A stretch of DNA of 64,000 bases. It comes from Casuarina equisetifolia (lineage: Eukaryota; Streptophyta; Magnoliopsida; Fagales; Casuarinaceae). Below are positions 47,188 to 59,123 of this stretch, piece by piece. Each line of letters starts with the position of its first letter. Positions within the stretch are counted from its first letter, which is position 1. Made by a program: the position numbers and the translations under genes. The notes beneath the pieces were generated by a model. That model made no database searches and was not told the DNA's origin. It saw nothing but the letters and a program-made list of their open reading frames with translations. The stretch lies in the NCBI GenBank assembly GCA_028551475.1, contig CM052356.1, positions 1,064,001-1,128,000 on the forward strand, in the 5' to 3' direction.

Positions 47188-49794
47188 GCACCAACATTGG
47201 CTCGGGTGAAAGTCTTCTTGAGAGAGATGCGATCTTGAAAGTCCCATAGAAGAACCAACAACAGACAGAAGAATTAAAAAATACAAAAGAAGAAGAAGAA
47301 GAAGAAGAAGAAAAAGACTTGTAATGGGGATGTAAACCAGGTTTGATTTATATAATCTTCTCTTCCCTTTAATACGGGTTTACTCAATTCGTTCTCGAGT
47401 AATTTGATTATATACAAGTTGCGTTATCTAAGAATTAAACTATAATTAAGAGAATGGAATTAAAGCTAGTGATTTTCCCTGTTCTGGAGCTATAACTCTT
47501 TTGATTTTTAATTTATTTCCTTTTTTATCTAATGGAAGCTTTTTAGTTTTTGTTGATTTTGACGTTGTAATAGATAGCAAACCAAATTCGTAGGCAACAA
47601 GATGTAGGCATAATTGTCATAGAATTACAAACTTATCCACTGTGTTCGTCGACAATTAAGTTTAAAGTGATAAACTTATCATTTAAAAGAATAATATTAA
47701 AATTTATAGCATATCTCATATTATCAATATATTATCATATTATGATGGTTTTATTTTATAAGTTTATTTTAAAAAATAAATTAAACCTTATAATGCTTAC
47801 AAACAAATAGAACATTCCAACATCTAGTTAGGTTTGGCTAGATACAAAGAGTAGGAAGGTAACATTTGCTTGTATGCTTACGTAGAAAGTTCAAATTAAG
47901 AACAAATGTAAAATAATAATTTTACGTATAAAAAGTTGGACCCATTATAATTTAGGAAACCCAAAACCCTCGGTATATCAAAAATAAGAACTATTTTGTC
48001 CATTCATAAGAAATCTTTATAATATAATGTTTGTAATTATTAATTCATCACTGTACGATCACGTTAAAAGGTTGTAAAGTGGCTGTTGACTAAGATAGTA
48101 CAAATGTAGGCTAGGTATTCCTTTTAACTAAAGCAATTGTAAGGAAAAGGAAAAAGCTAGACTGCAGCCGTAGAAAGCAAAGCTTGTGGCAGGTGCTGGA
48201 ATCCACTGGTGGGTTGCATGGCATGCTGCCCAAACATTTTATCAATTTTTGGAACTTGAAGCTGCGCCTAAGTAGTACTGTACTTCTGTTTAAAGTAATG
48301 GGGGTAGAGTCCCACCTCAGAAAACCAGAGACATAATTTGGAACTCATAAAAGAATAGTGTTCCTTTTTTGTTATGCTAGCTTTTTTGGACGGGGCCTCC
48401 ACAATTTGATGGTATCACGAGTGAGTTATTTTATTTATGAATTGAATCGCGGTAGAAAGTGTTTATCTATGTTAGAAAGAATAAGACATATCAAAATCAA
48501 ACTCATGTCTTACATTGTAAATAAATATCGTACTTCCTATGTTTGGAAATGTTCTCCTTTTTATAAGTCGGGTTTATTTGTTGAAATGATTTCCATTTAT
48601 TTCCTAAGAGTTTGTATTATGGTCTCGTAGAAATATCTATTGTCCAACACTAATTACTTCATTGATTCATTAAGCTCGTCAATTACATGAACCTATATCA
48701 CTAAGGAAGCTTATCACTGCCAAGAGACATTTAAGTTGGTCGCATAGATCATTCTTTAGAACATTCTTCTGTGGTAACCAAATTCACCAATCATAATGAT
48801 AGAAATTGATAGCTACTCCCCTCTCCCCAACTGTCGTCTATGTGATCTTGAGCATTCATCGTGGCCTCCGAACCTACACGAATTCTCACATCTAATTATC
48901 ATAAATTGGGCCAATCGATTTTAGGTCTATTAACTTAGTTTCCATTTGACATGTTTCGCAATACTTGGGACAAAAAGGCATGTTGAAATATAAAATATGT
49001 TCCTTGTTGTCAACATATTAGTATTTTGCTTATTATATGTGCAAATACTCTCCTATACCATAATATGATTAAAAAAGCAAAGTAAACCTTATAATAGTAT
49101 GTCTTCAAAATTTTGTATTCTTTTGTTTTTAAATGAGCAAGTTTACATATTCATAAATAAAAACAATAATTGTGAAAAAGTAAAGCATTAACATCTTTTT
49201 TGCATTTGAATGGATACGAATGTTGGGAAGGTAAAAATTTCATTTATGCATTCAGAAGTTAGCATTAATTTTTAGACATTGAGTTAGAATTCAAGATAAA
49301 GAAAAAGTAAATTTTATATATAAGGTAGAATAAAGGTTTATAAATTAAAAGTTCTCATAAATTATCTATTTGTAGGAGATCCGGTCTTCTTCTTCTTCTT
49401 TTTTAACAAAGACCATCAATAAATATAAGAACTATTTGCCTTAATGTAAAATCCTTCAAAATCTTCATAATTATTTGTGCTCTTTTTCCACATTGATGTT
49501 GGCTGGGTAGGCCTTGGTAGTAGGTTTAAGCATTAGAAAAAGAAAAAGTTAAGACTGTAGAATGTGACAAGTGATTTTTATTTGAGTTCCAAAGTGTGAC
49601 CGTCTTTGTTCTCTCACATTAGAAATATATGCAAGACAATCTAGTCATAAAAACCTAATTTGATTCCCAATTGGCGTGGGTGTTTTTAACAGTCCTTAGT
49701 GATTATGATTTCTTTAATTCTTCTTAATTTACCTTGGTATTAACATTGTCGTCCCAAAGAACGTTAGAAGGAGAAGATGAGTCTTGAAACATGA
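47188..49794. repeat. Segmental duplication copy A (FMO upstream/downstream flank)
   Basis: Starts CACCAACATTGGCTCGGGTGAA and is collinear with 52240-54732 (copy B) for about 2.5 kb, including a (GAA)n tract (47286-47314), a unit at 48130-48990, and the FMO 3' flank at about 49690-49790. A tRNA-Gly-like 3' remnant (GATTCCCAATTGGCGTGGG then T5) lies at about 49660-49685. The open frame at 48358-48630 is not kept in copies B and C, so it is not a gene. Confidence 0.7.
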
Positions 49795-52247
49795 TTATTG
49801 AGAAACACGCTTGTAGTTGATGAAATCCTCATGAGCTTGTGCAACCAAGTCATCATCTTCCCACTCATCACGGTAATAATCAAATCGAGCCAATGCAATC
49901 TTTAGAGTTGAGTTAAGCATTTGCTTTCTCCATTCTTCATCTGCAGCACACCCACACTGTGCCGCAAGCCATTCATGGTATTCGAACTGAAAAAGTGACA
50001 TCAAGAATTCTTCCTTTATATTCATTCATTACGAAGGTCGAATGTATTTAGTCACCAAATTGAATGTGAATCCCACCTGGCAGTAAGCAAAATTGTTGGA
50101 AGACTCTATTTCACATTATTGATATATTAATATGTTGTAGTCATTATCCGAGCAGAGACATGTTGAAAGTCTGTTTGTGTTTCATAGAGTCAATATACTT
50201 GCATGCCATATTCTTTATACGTGAAAATGTTTTGCTCTTTTACAAGTAATTTTAGAGAAGAAAATAAGCATTTTAATATAATATCATAGACCACGTTTGG
50301 ATGAGAGATCCTTTTCACTTATTAACTGAGTTCTCATTGTAAGTGATTTTCCATGCTCAGTTAGGATGAATGTGTATAAATCCATAATACGTCCTACGTT
50401 ACTAATAAATTAGCCTATTATGCTCCTGAGATGGCAAAAAATTCTCCTCTCTAAGAAGCTAATTTGAAAAGAGGAAATAGACATTAAAAAAATTGGTCTA
50501 AGCAAATACATACCTGAAAATTAGTGCAGTGAGTGTGTGGCTTGAGGACGCCAGAAACTTCAAGCGACGAGTAGAAAGCTTGGACCTCTTCCATCATCTC
50601 TTGTTGTGATAGAAGCTTGAGTCGACCAGACAAAACACCAGCTATCCACTTGCTTTGTAATTCAAACTGAGGGAAAGCAAGAGCCTGCATCAACCGTTAA
50701 CAAAGATCAAACCAAAGATACAACCAAAAAACAATCGCATTCTACAGTAAGTGGGGATGAACCTTGGATGGGATCCCAACGAAGGAAAGCCAGGGGGCCA
50801 AGGCTGGAGGGAAAATGTGCTTGTACAGTGGCCCCACACGGTTGTCATCCACAGTCACAAGGCCATTGGTGTCAAGAAAAGGAAAATCGTACTTATACCT
50901 TCAAAAGAGAAACAACGCTCGAACATCATGCTCTGTTTCAATTTTCAAGAGAAGCCCAAATGATGGAGTTTTAAGCATACCCAGTACAGTGAATAATGGC
51001 ATCTGCAGTGATAGAGCTACCATCTTCAAAATGCACGATATAATCTTCCCTAACTCTGTCTATCTGCAGCATTTTTAAACTAAGATTGACACTTCAGTTA
51101 AACTGTCCCCAGAATAGTTACGGATTTTTACCATAGGATGGAGCCACATATTATCATATCCAGGCTGCTTTCCACATCTTCCAAACATAAATTTTCTGGC
51201 TGCTACATGGACTTCTTTGGCAACACCAGCTATCTCCCGAGAAATTTCCGTAGCACTTATTGAACCCCCTATCAAAACTACTATCTGCAAAAGAACAGCA
51301 ATAGGAATAACCCAATGGGGATGACCAGCAACTGAAACAACATTCTAACTTTTTATCCCGATTTCAGGACATTCTTGACATATCTTCAAAAACACACATA
51401 CACCACAGAGTTGATGAAAATATAATAGGTAAATTTAGTGGCACTCATAACAGAGTTTATAGAACTTGGGTTTTCCAGTGGGTCACTAAAAAATTCCGTA
51501 ACACAATTGTCTGATGTAAAGAGCAAAGTAGACAGAAAGCCGGCACATACTTGGTCCCGAAAAGGCTCTGGAATTCGATAGTTGTGGCTGTGAATCTGCT
51601 TCCCAGGCCATTTTCTGATGCCTGAAAGAAATAGAGAAGTGGCAACAGCCCTTAATGGATTTATCTTAAAATTAACAATTCTCAATGATCCAGAAATGAA
51701 TACCAGGAATTTCAGCAATACGAGGCTCTGAGTAGTGGCCATTACAGACAATAATGGCGTCGAAAATCTCATCCACATCCGTCTCTCCTCCGCCACTCTT
51801 TCTTGATCTCACTCTCCACTTCCAGCCTTCCACTAATCCCACGCGAACCACCTCCGTCTCCAACCGCACCAGCTCGGCAATCCCAAAGTCGCGCGCGAAG
51901 TCAGCCAGATACATGTGGACCACCCGGTGACCCGGGAAGCGTCTTGAGTGGCGGTCGGGGTCGTCCATGGCGACAAACGGGTAATCCAGGAAACCCATGA
52001 GTTCGCGGGGGACGTTAGTGCGGAGGGAGCTGTAGAGGCTCGAGTGGACTGTCGTCCGCGTTGGGTCGAGCCCGAGAGGGTCGGACTGCACCCTTGGGGT
52101 GTACACCCAGGTGCCGCCCACCTGGTCGCCTCGTTCAAAAACCACCACGCTGTGTCCCTCGCGCCGGAGTTCTCGTGCAGTCACGAGGCCGGCGGCACCG
52201 GCACCGATCACTGCGACGTGACGGGTTGGATTTATGCGCACCAACAT
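49795..52247 (-). CDS. FMO-6: flavin-containing monooxygenase, FMO GS-OX-like, intact
   Basis: Exons: 52247-51704, 51621-51551, 51284-51132, 51063-50981, 50898-50763, 50684-50514, 49986-49795; all GT-AG and in phase, giving 449 aa. FAD motif GAGAAG at 15-20, WPGKQIHSHNY kept, NADPH segment IGGSISATEISREIAG, C-terminus EWEDDDLVAQAHEDFINYKRVSQ. The usual MPLASC start is replaced: ATG 52245-52247 and the following codons (LVRINPT) derive from the duplicated flank (compare 47188). A further in-frame ATG at 52397 would add 50 residues including a run of about a dozen leucines encoded by the (GAA)n microsatellite. Intron 6 is 527 bp, against about 100-120 bp in FMO-1 to FMO-4, grouping this copy with FMO-5 and FMO-7. 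Substitutions include YPFVAMDDPDRHSRR in exon 1. Likely an active S/N-oxygenase; substrate unknown. Confidence 0.85.
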
Positions 52248-54732
52248 TGGCTCGGGTGAAGCTCTTCTTGAGAGAGATGCGATCTTGAAAGTCCCATAGA
52301 AGAACCAACGACAGACAGAAGAATAGAAAAGATACAAAAGAAGAAGAAGAAGAAGAAGAAGAAGAAGAAGAAGACTTATAATGGAGATGTAAACCATGTT
52401 TAATTTATATTATCTTCTCTTCCCTTTAATACCGGTTTACTTAATTCGTTCTCGAGTAATTTAATTATATACAAGTTGTGTTATCTAAGAATTAAACTAT
52501 GATTAAGAGAATGATACTAAAGCTAGTGGTTTTCCCTATTTCTTTTGATTTTTAATTCTTTCTCTTTTTATCTAACGAGAGATATTTAATTTCTGTTGAT
52601 TTTGACGTTGTGATAAATAGTAAGCCAAATTCCTAGGCAACAATATGTAGGAATAATTGTACCCAACCTCATCTCAAACATGTCATTGAATTGCAAACTT
52701 GTTCACTATGCTTGTTGACAATTAAGTTTTAAGTGAGAAACATATCATTCAAAAGAATAATATTAAAATTTGTAGTATATCTCATATTATCAATATAGTA
52801 TCGTATTATGATATTTTTATTTTATAAGCTTATTTTAAAAAATAAATTAGACCTTATAATGCTTACAAACAAATAGAAGATTCTAACATCTAGTTGGTTT
52901 GACTAAATAAAAAGAGTAGGAAGGTAATATTTGCTTGTATGCTTAGGTAAGAGTTCAAATTAAGAACAAATATAAAATAATAATCTTACATATAAAAGTT
53001 AGACCAATTATAAGTTAGGAAACCCAAAACCCTCGGTGTATTAAAAAAAAAAAGAACTATTTTGCCTCATTCATGTAAAATCTTTATAATGTTTGTAATT
53101 ATTAATGCATTACTGTACGATCATGTTAAAAGGTTGTAAAGTGGCTGTTGAGTAAGATAGCAAATATGTAGGAGGCTAGGTGCTCCTTTTAAGCATTACT
53201 AAAGCAATGGGAAGGAAAAGTAAAAAGCGAGACTGCAGCCGTAGAAAGTAAACTTTGTGGCAGGTTTTGGCTGGAACTCAATAGTGGGTTGCAGGGCATG
53301 CTGCCAAAACAGTTAACCATTTTTGGAACTTTAAGCTGCACCTAAGTAGTACTGTACTTCTGTTTAAAGTAATGGGGGTAGAGTCCCACCTCAGAAACTA
53401 GAGACATATTTTGGAACTTATAAAAGAATAGTGTTCCTTTCTTGTTATGTTAGCTTTTTAGGACGAGTCCTCCACACTTTGATGGTATCATGAGTGAGTG
53501 CCTTTTATTTATGAATTGAATCACCGTAGAAAGTGTTTATCTATGTTAGAAAGAGTAAGGCATATCAAAATTTAATTCATGTCTTATGTTTGAAAATGTT
53601 CTTCTTTTATAAGTCGGTTTTAAATGTTGAAATGATTTCTCTATTTATTTCCTAAGAGTTTGTATTATGGTCTTGTAGAAATATCTATTGTTCAATACTA
53701 ATTACTTCATTGATTCATTAAGCTCGCCAATTACATGAACCTATATCACTAAGGAAGCTTATCACCGCCAAGAGACATTTAAGTTGGTCGCACGGATCAT
53801 TCTTTAGAACATTCTTTTGTGGCAACCAAATTCACCAATCATAATGATAGAAATTGATAGCTACTCCCCTCTCCGCAACTGTCGTCTGTGTGATTTTGAG
53901 CATTCGTCGTGGCCTCCGAACCTACACAAATTCTCACATCTAGTTATCATAAATTGGGCCAATTGATTTTAGGTCTATTAACTTGGTTTTCATTTGACAT
54001 GTTTCACAATACTTGGGACAAAACGACATGTTGAAAAGTAAATATGTTCCTTGTTGTCAACATATTAGCATTGTGTTTCTTATATGTAAAGATACTCTCC
54101 TATACTATAATGTAATTAATGAGGTAAATTAAACCTTATAATAATATGTCCTTAAGCTTTTGTATTTTTTTTAATTTTAAATAAATAAGCTCACATATTC
54201 ATAAATAAAAATAATAATTACGAAAAAGTAAAGCATTAACATCTTTTTTGCTTTTGAATGGGTACGAATGTTGGGAAGGTAAAAATTTCATTTATGCATT
54301 CAAAAGTTAGCATTAAGTTTTAGATATTGAGTTCAAATTCAAGACCATAAATAAATATGAGAACTATTTTCCTTAATGTAAAATTCTTTAAAATCTTTGT
54401 AATTATTTATGCTTTTTTTCCACACAGATGTTGGGTCGGTGGGCACCTTGGTAGTACATTTAAGCATTAGAAAAAGAAAAAATTAAGGTTGTAGAATGTG
54501 GAAAGTGATTTTTATTTGAGTTCCAAAGTGTGACAATCTTTATTCTCTCACATTAGAAATATAAGCAAGATAATCTACCCATAAAAACCTAATTTGATTC
54601 CCAGTTGGTGTGGGTGTTTTTAACAATATTTAGAGATGACGATATCTTTAATTCTTCTTAATTTACCTTGGTGTTAACATTGAGGTCCTAGAGAATGTTA
54701 GAAGGAGAATGAGTCTTGAAGCATGATTATTG
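52248..54732. repeat. Segmental duplication copy B
   Basis: Collinear with copy A at 47188-49794. Contains the (GAA)n microsatellite (52337-52373), the unit at 53200-54010 and a tRNA-Gly-like remnant (GATTCCCAGTTGGTGTGGG then T5) at about 54588-54611. Also the presumed promoter of FMO-6. About 250-300 bp around 49290-49400 of copy A are missing here. No gene. Confidence 0.7.
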
Positions 54733-55833
54733 AGAAACACACTTGTAGTTTGATGAAATCCTCATGAGCTTGTGCAACCAAGTCATCATCTTCTCATTCA
54801 TCACGGTAGTTATCAAATAGAGCCAATACGTTCTTTAGAGTTGAGTTAAGCATTTGCTTTCTCCATTCTTCACCTACAGCACACCCACACTATGCCGCAA
54901 GCCATTCATGGTACTCGAACTGCAAAAGTGACATAAAGAATTCTTCCTTAATATTCATTCATTATGAAGGTTAGATGTATTTAGCCACCAAATTGAATGT
55001 GAATCCCACTTGGTGTTGAACAAAATTGTTGAAAGACTATGTATTTCATATTATTAATATATTAATGTGTTGAAATCATTATCGGGGCAGAGACATGTTG
55101 AAAGTTTGTTTGTGTTTCATAGAGTCGATATACTTGCATGTCGTATTCTTTATACGTGAAAATGTTTTGCTCTTTTACAAGTAATTTTGATAAGAAAATA
55201 AGTATTTTAATATAATGTTATAGACCACGTTTGGATGAGAGATCCCTTTCACTTATTGATTGAGTTCTCATCGCAAGTGATTTTCAATGCTCGTTCAGGA
55301 TGAATGTGTATAAATCCATACATATGTCCTACGTTGCTAATAAATTAGCCTATTATGCTCCTGAGACGGGGAGAAATTCTCCTCTCTAAAAAGCTAATTT
55401 GAAAAGAGGAAATAGGCATTAAAAAAAATTAGTCTAAGCAAATACATACCTGAAAATTAGTGCAGTGAGTGTGTGGCTTAAGGACGCCAGAAACTTTAAG
55501 TGATAAGTAGAAAGCTTCGACCTTTTTCATCATCTCTTGTTGTGATGGAAGCCTGAGTCGACCAGAAAAAACACCAGCTATCCACTTGCTTTGTAATTCA
55601 AATTGAGGAAAAGCAAGGGCATGCATCAACCGTTAACAAAGATCAAACTAGAGATACAACCAAAAAACAATCGCATTCTATGGTAAGTGGGGATGAACCT
55701 TGAATGGTATCCCAACGAAGGAAAGCCAGGGGCCAAGGCTGGAGGGAAAATGTGCTTGTACAGTGGCCCCACACGGCAGTCATCCATGGTCACAAGGCCA
55801 TTGGTGTCAAGAAAAGGAAAATCATCCCTGTAC
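54733..55833 (-). pseudogene. FMO-7: truncated FMO pseudogene, exons 5-7
   Basis: Exon 7 about 54919-54733 with two nonsense codons (AAQ to TAG, and EWED to E-TGA-ED) and a shifted end; exon 6 55620-55450, whose acceptor CAG is now CAT; exon 5 55833-55699, 135 bp instead of 136, so frameshifted. Exons 1-4 are absent. At about 55840 the sequence passes directly into a third copy of the duplicated flank, which shows that the truncation is a duplication breakpoint in intron 4. Closest to FMO-6 (same long intron 6 and same exon 6 length of 171 bp). Confidence 0.88.
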
Positions 55834-55839
55834 CTTCAA

Positions 55840-56610
55840 TTGGAAGGAAAAAGAAAAAGCTAGACTGCAGCCGTAGAAAGTAAAGTTTTTGGCAGGTGCT
55901 GGCTGGAACCCAATGGTGGGTTGCATGGCATGCTGCCAAAACAGTTTAGGAACTTTGAGCTGCACCAAAGTAGTACTTTACTTCTGTTTAAAGTGATGGG
56001 GGTTAGAGTCCCACCTCAGGAAACTAGAGACATAATTTGGAACTTATAAATTAATAATGTTGCTTTTTTGTTATTCTAGCTTTTTAGGATGAGTCCTCCA
56101 CACTTTGATGGTATCATGAGTGAGTGCCTTTTATTTATGAATTGAATCACGGTGGAAAGTGTTTATCTATGTTAGAAAGAATAAGGCATATCAAAATTTA
56201 ATTCATGTCTTATGTTTGAAAATGTTCTCCTTTTATAAGTCGGTTTTAAATGATGAAATGATTTCTCCATTTATTTCCTAAGAGTTGTCTTATGGTCTCT
56301 TAGAAATATCTATTGTCTAATACTAATTCCTTCATTAATTCATCAAGCTCGCCAAATATATGAACCTATGTCGTTAAGGAAGGTTATCATCACCAAGAGA
56401 CATTAAAGTTGGTCTTATGAATAATTATATAGAATATTCTTATGTGGGAACCAAATTCACCAATCATAATGATAGAAATTGATAGCTACTCCCCTATCCT
56501 CAACTGTCGTCTATGTGATTTTGAGCATTCATCGTGGCCTCCTAACCTACACCAAATCTCACACCTAATTATGATAGATTAGGCCAATTGATTTGAAGTC
56601 TATTGTATGC
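55840..56610. repeat. Segmental duplication copy C, partial
   Basis: Starts GGAAGGAAAAAGAAAAAGCTAGACTGCAGCCGTAG and matches 48135-48930 and 53205-53960 (for example CTGTTTAAAGT.ATGGGGGT.AGAGTCC and GATAGAAATTGATAGCTACT). It ends near 56605, the right edge of the FMO array. Confidence 0.7.
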
Positions 56611-57824
56611 TTCAGCCTAAAAGCTGCCGACAGTGATTTGTTTGTCCTATTGGTACGTCGAGAAATAAATTCTATGCTATACAGTTGTTTGAGAGTAGTC
56701 TTTAATGTGACATAAACTCGTGAAAAAGTTTTTTGTGGTCCAAGAGTAATTTTGTAGAATCATTGAAAGAAAATGGGCTAGTAATTTTTTTCAAAAAAAA
56801 ATATGTTTTATTTTTGTAAATAGTAAAGTAAATTATGAATATTTTATTTAAAAACTTTAGTAAAAGTTTTACAATCATCATTTTTTGATTGTTAAGATAG
56901 TTTGTATGACTATACATGTTTTTTCTTATTAAAATGACTAACTTATCTGTCTAATTAAAGTAATCATGTCACCGTCTTCTTATTACTTATTTGTTATGAC
57001 CATAAGTTAAAAATGATTAACTTATGATATTAAGTATTGTCATTTTCTCCAATTATTAGAGAGATAACATATATTAAAATGTTCATTTTCTCTTTTGAAA
57101 TCAACTTTTAAGAAAGAAGAACACTTTTATAAATAAAGAGCATAACATGTTAGTTTATTAATAGTCTAAGATACATGCTAGGTCTCAACATGCCCATCAT
57201 TTTAAAGATGGGAAAATTATTTTTATAAAAATTCCAGTTACAAGTGACAAGGTATCTTATTTAAAATGTGACTTTGATATCATCTTAAATTAATTTATTC
57301 TCTTAAAATTGACTTACAAGAGAGAAAAATATATTTATATATAAATTAGGCAATAAACCAACATATTGGTAAAATGGAATACACACCAGGAATAGGTATA
57401 TAAAGATTGAAAAATGCACCTTTAACCCAATTAAAAACAATTCAGATACATCCACAAAGCAACTCACCCAAAAAGCAGCTCTGCCGTCCATTGAAGCTGG
57501 TAAAGTAGGCAAAGGCTATCAACCAGCAGAGAAACCAAAGGCAAATGGTCCCCTACACCTAAGATTCATATAACTATTGCCGAACATTTCCTAACTCCTT
57601 CAGCAGTTTCCAGGACCACCACCCCATGAATCTTGCTTTTGGTAAACCAAAAGTCACATAACAACAAGTTTGGAAGCTAATGCGTAGGCTTGGATTTATA
57701 ATCTGTTAATTTATATATATATATTTATTATGTTAACAAACAATATTTTTCACAAAATTTTTAATCATTGGTCAACGCTAGTATCAAAATTTTTAATCAT
57801 TATGTTAACTCTTCATATACATAT

Positions 57825-57855
<31 letters not shown>

Positions 57856-58984
57856 ATACTAATGTTTGTCGCAAGTAGGATATATCCGCACGTTGCCCAC
57901 TTGGGGTCAGCATCTTGAAAATATTCGAATAATATAAAGTAATTTCTTAATTAGAATATCAAATTCATCATTATGATGTGAATTGTGGCTTGACTTAAAC
58001 TTTACTTTTCCCGAATAATAGTGACTGGATGTTTTGAAAATGTAATACATAAACCATTAAAAATACATAAGAAAAAAAAATGAAAAATTCTTATAGTACC
58101 AAAAGTCTTCGGCTATTTAAACATTGTTCAAAAACAGCTATGCACTTGGATGTATTACCTAGAAAAGGAGACAGAAAAGGTCCGCCAAGAATCTTTCTAG
58201 CCTGGAATCAATTAAACTTGCATGGATGAGAATAGTGTTGAATAACTGCGAAAAGAGTTTTGATTTTCTAATATTTTCTTGCTTAATTGTCACGATCTTT
58301 TTAAATAGACCCGAAAAAAGGTAAACAAAAATGAAAATGCACAAATATGGAAGGTTTAATTAATATGTTCAGGTCTTTTCTTTTTTTAATAGATATATAT
58401 CAAAGAGGAAAGAGACTCAAACCCATAACTTATAGAATTGTTAATTAGGATTTGAATTAAAGAACATCATTAAGCCAAAGGTTCTTCTAACATGTTTAGA
58501 TATTAAGTTTGATATCCTGTATCCTTTAATTTTCTTTGTCTAATAATATAAAGTCTAAATATTCAACCAAAAATTAACTCAAAAGTCAAATAGTCTTATT
58601 TCATTTAAGTTTTATTTCATGAATATTTTTTCTTGATAGTATACTCTTATTATTAAACTAGACTTTTAATACAAAGCTAAAGAGGCTTAAAACTCAACTT
58701 AGAAGCTAATTGAAATCTTAGATGATCTTTTTTCATTTAAACTTTATGTTAAGAATTTTATTTTTAGCATTAAAAAAAACGACCTAATAAAAAGTAATCA
58801 AAGGGAAAGAATAAGACAACATGGATGGAAATTGGATCAAGAAGTGTCTTTTGGCGTGAAATTAAGGGCGTGATCTCACTGCGTTGATTGATGAGGAATA
58901 TTAAATTTGTGGGTTCCAGAAAGAAAAAGTAAAACAAGGGCAAACATGGAAATCAAGTGGAGGCCTTGATATTTAATAAATATC
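56611..58984. other. Intergenic, AT-rich, with a dinucleotide microsatellite
   Basis: No coding sequence recognised. A (TA)n/(TG)n compound microsatellite lies at about 57816-57851 and a short (TA)n at 57713-57725. The small open frames are Phe/Ile/Lys-rich, as expected of AT-rich non-coding DNA. Confidence 0.5.
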
Positions 58985-59083
58985 ACAAACTGCTTTGCAG
59001 TTGAAAAGTGTCCCCTGTCTTGTCTCTGGTCCCTCTTCGCATCCAGAAATCTGTACGAGCTTAAAGCTGGCAGGTATTAGTAA

Positions 59084-59123
<40 letters not shown>

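Noticed and set aside
48358-48630. 90-codon open frame in duplicated flank copy A
   Set aside because: The equivalent frame is broken in copies B and C and has no recognisable similarity; expected of non-coding AT-rich DNA.
57816-57851. Alternating TA/TG tract as a possible Z-DNA or regulatory element
   Set aside because: An ordinary compound microsatellite; nothing nearby suggests function.
56702-58344. Small open frames between the FMO array and the DUF863 gene
   Set aside because: Composition (Phe, Ile, Lys, Tyr) is that of random AT-rich sequence; no similarity noticed.
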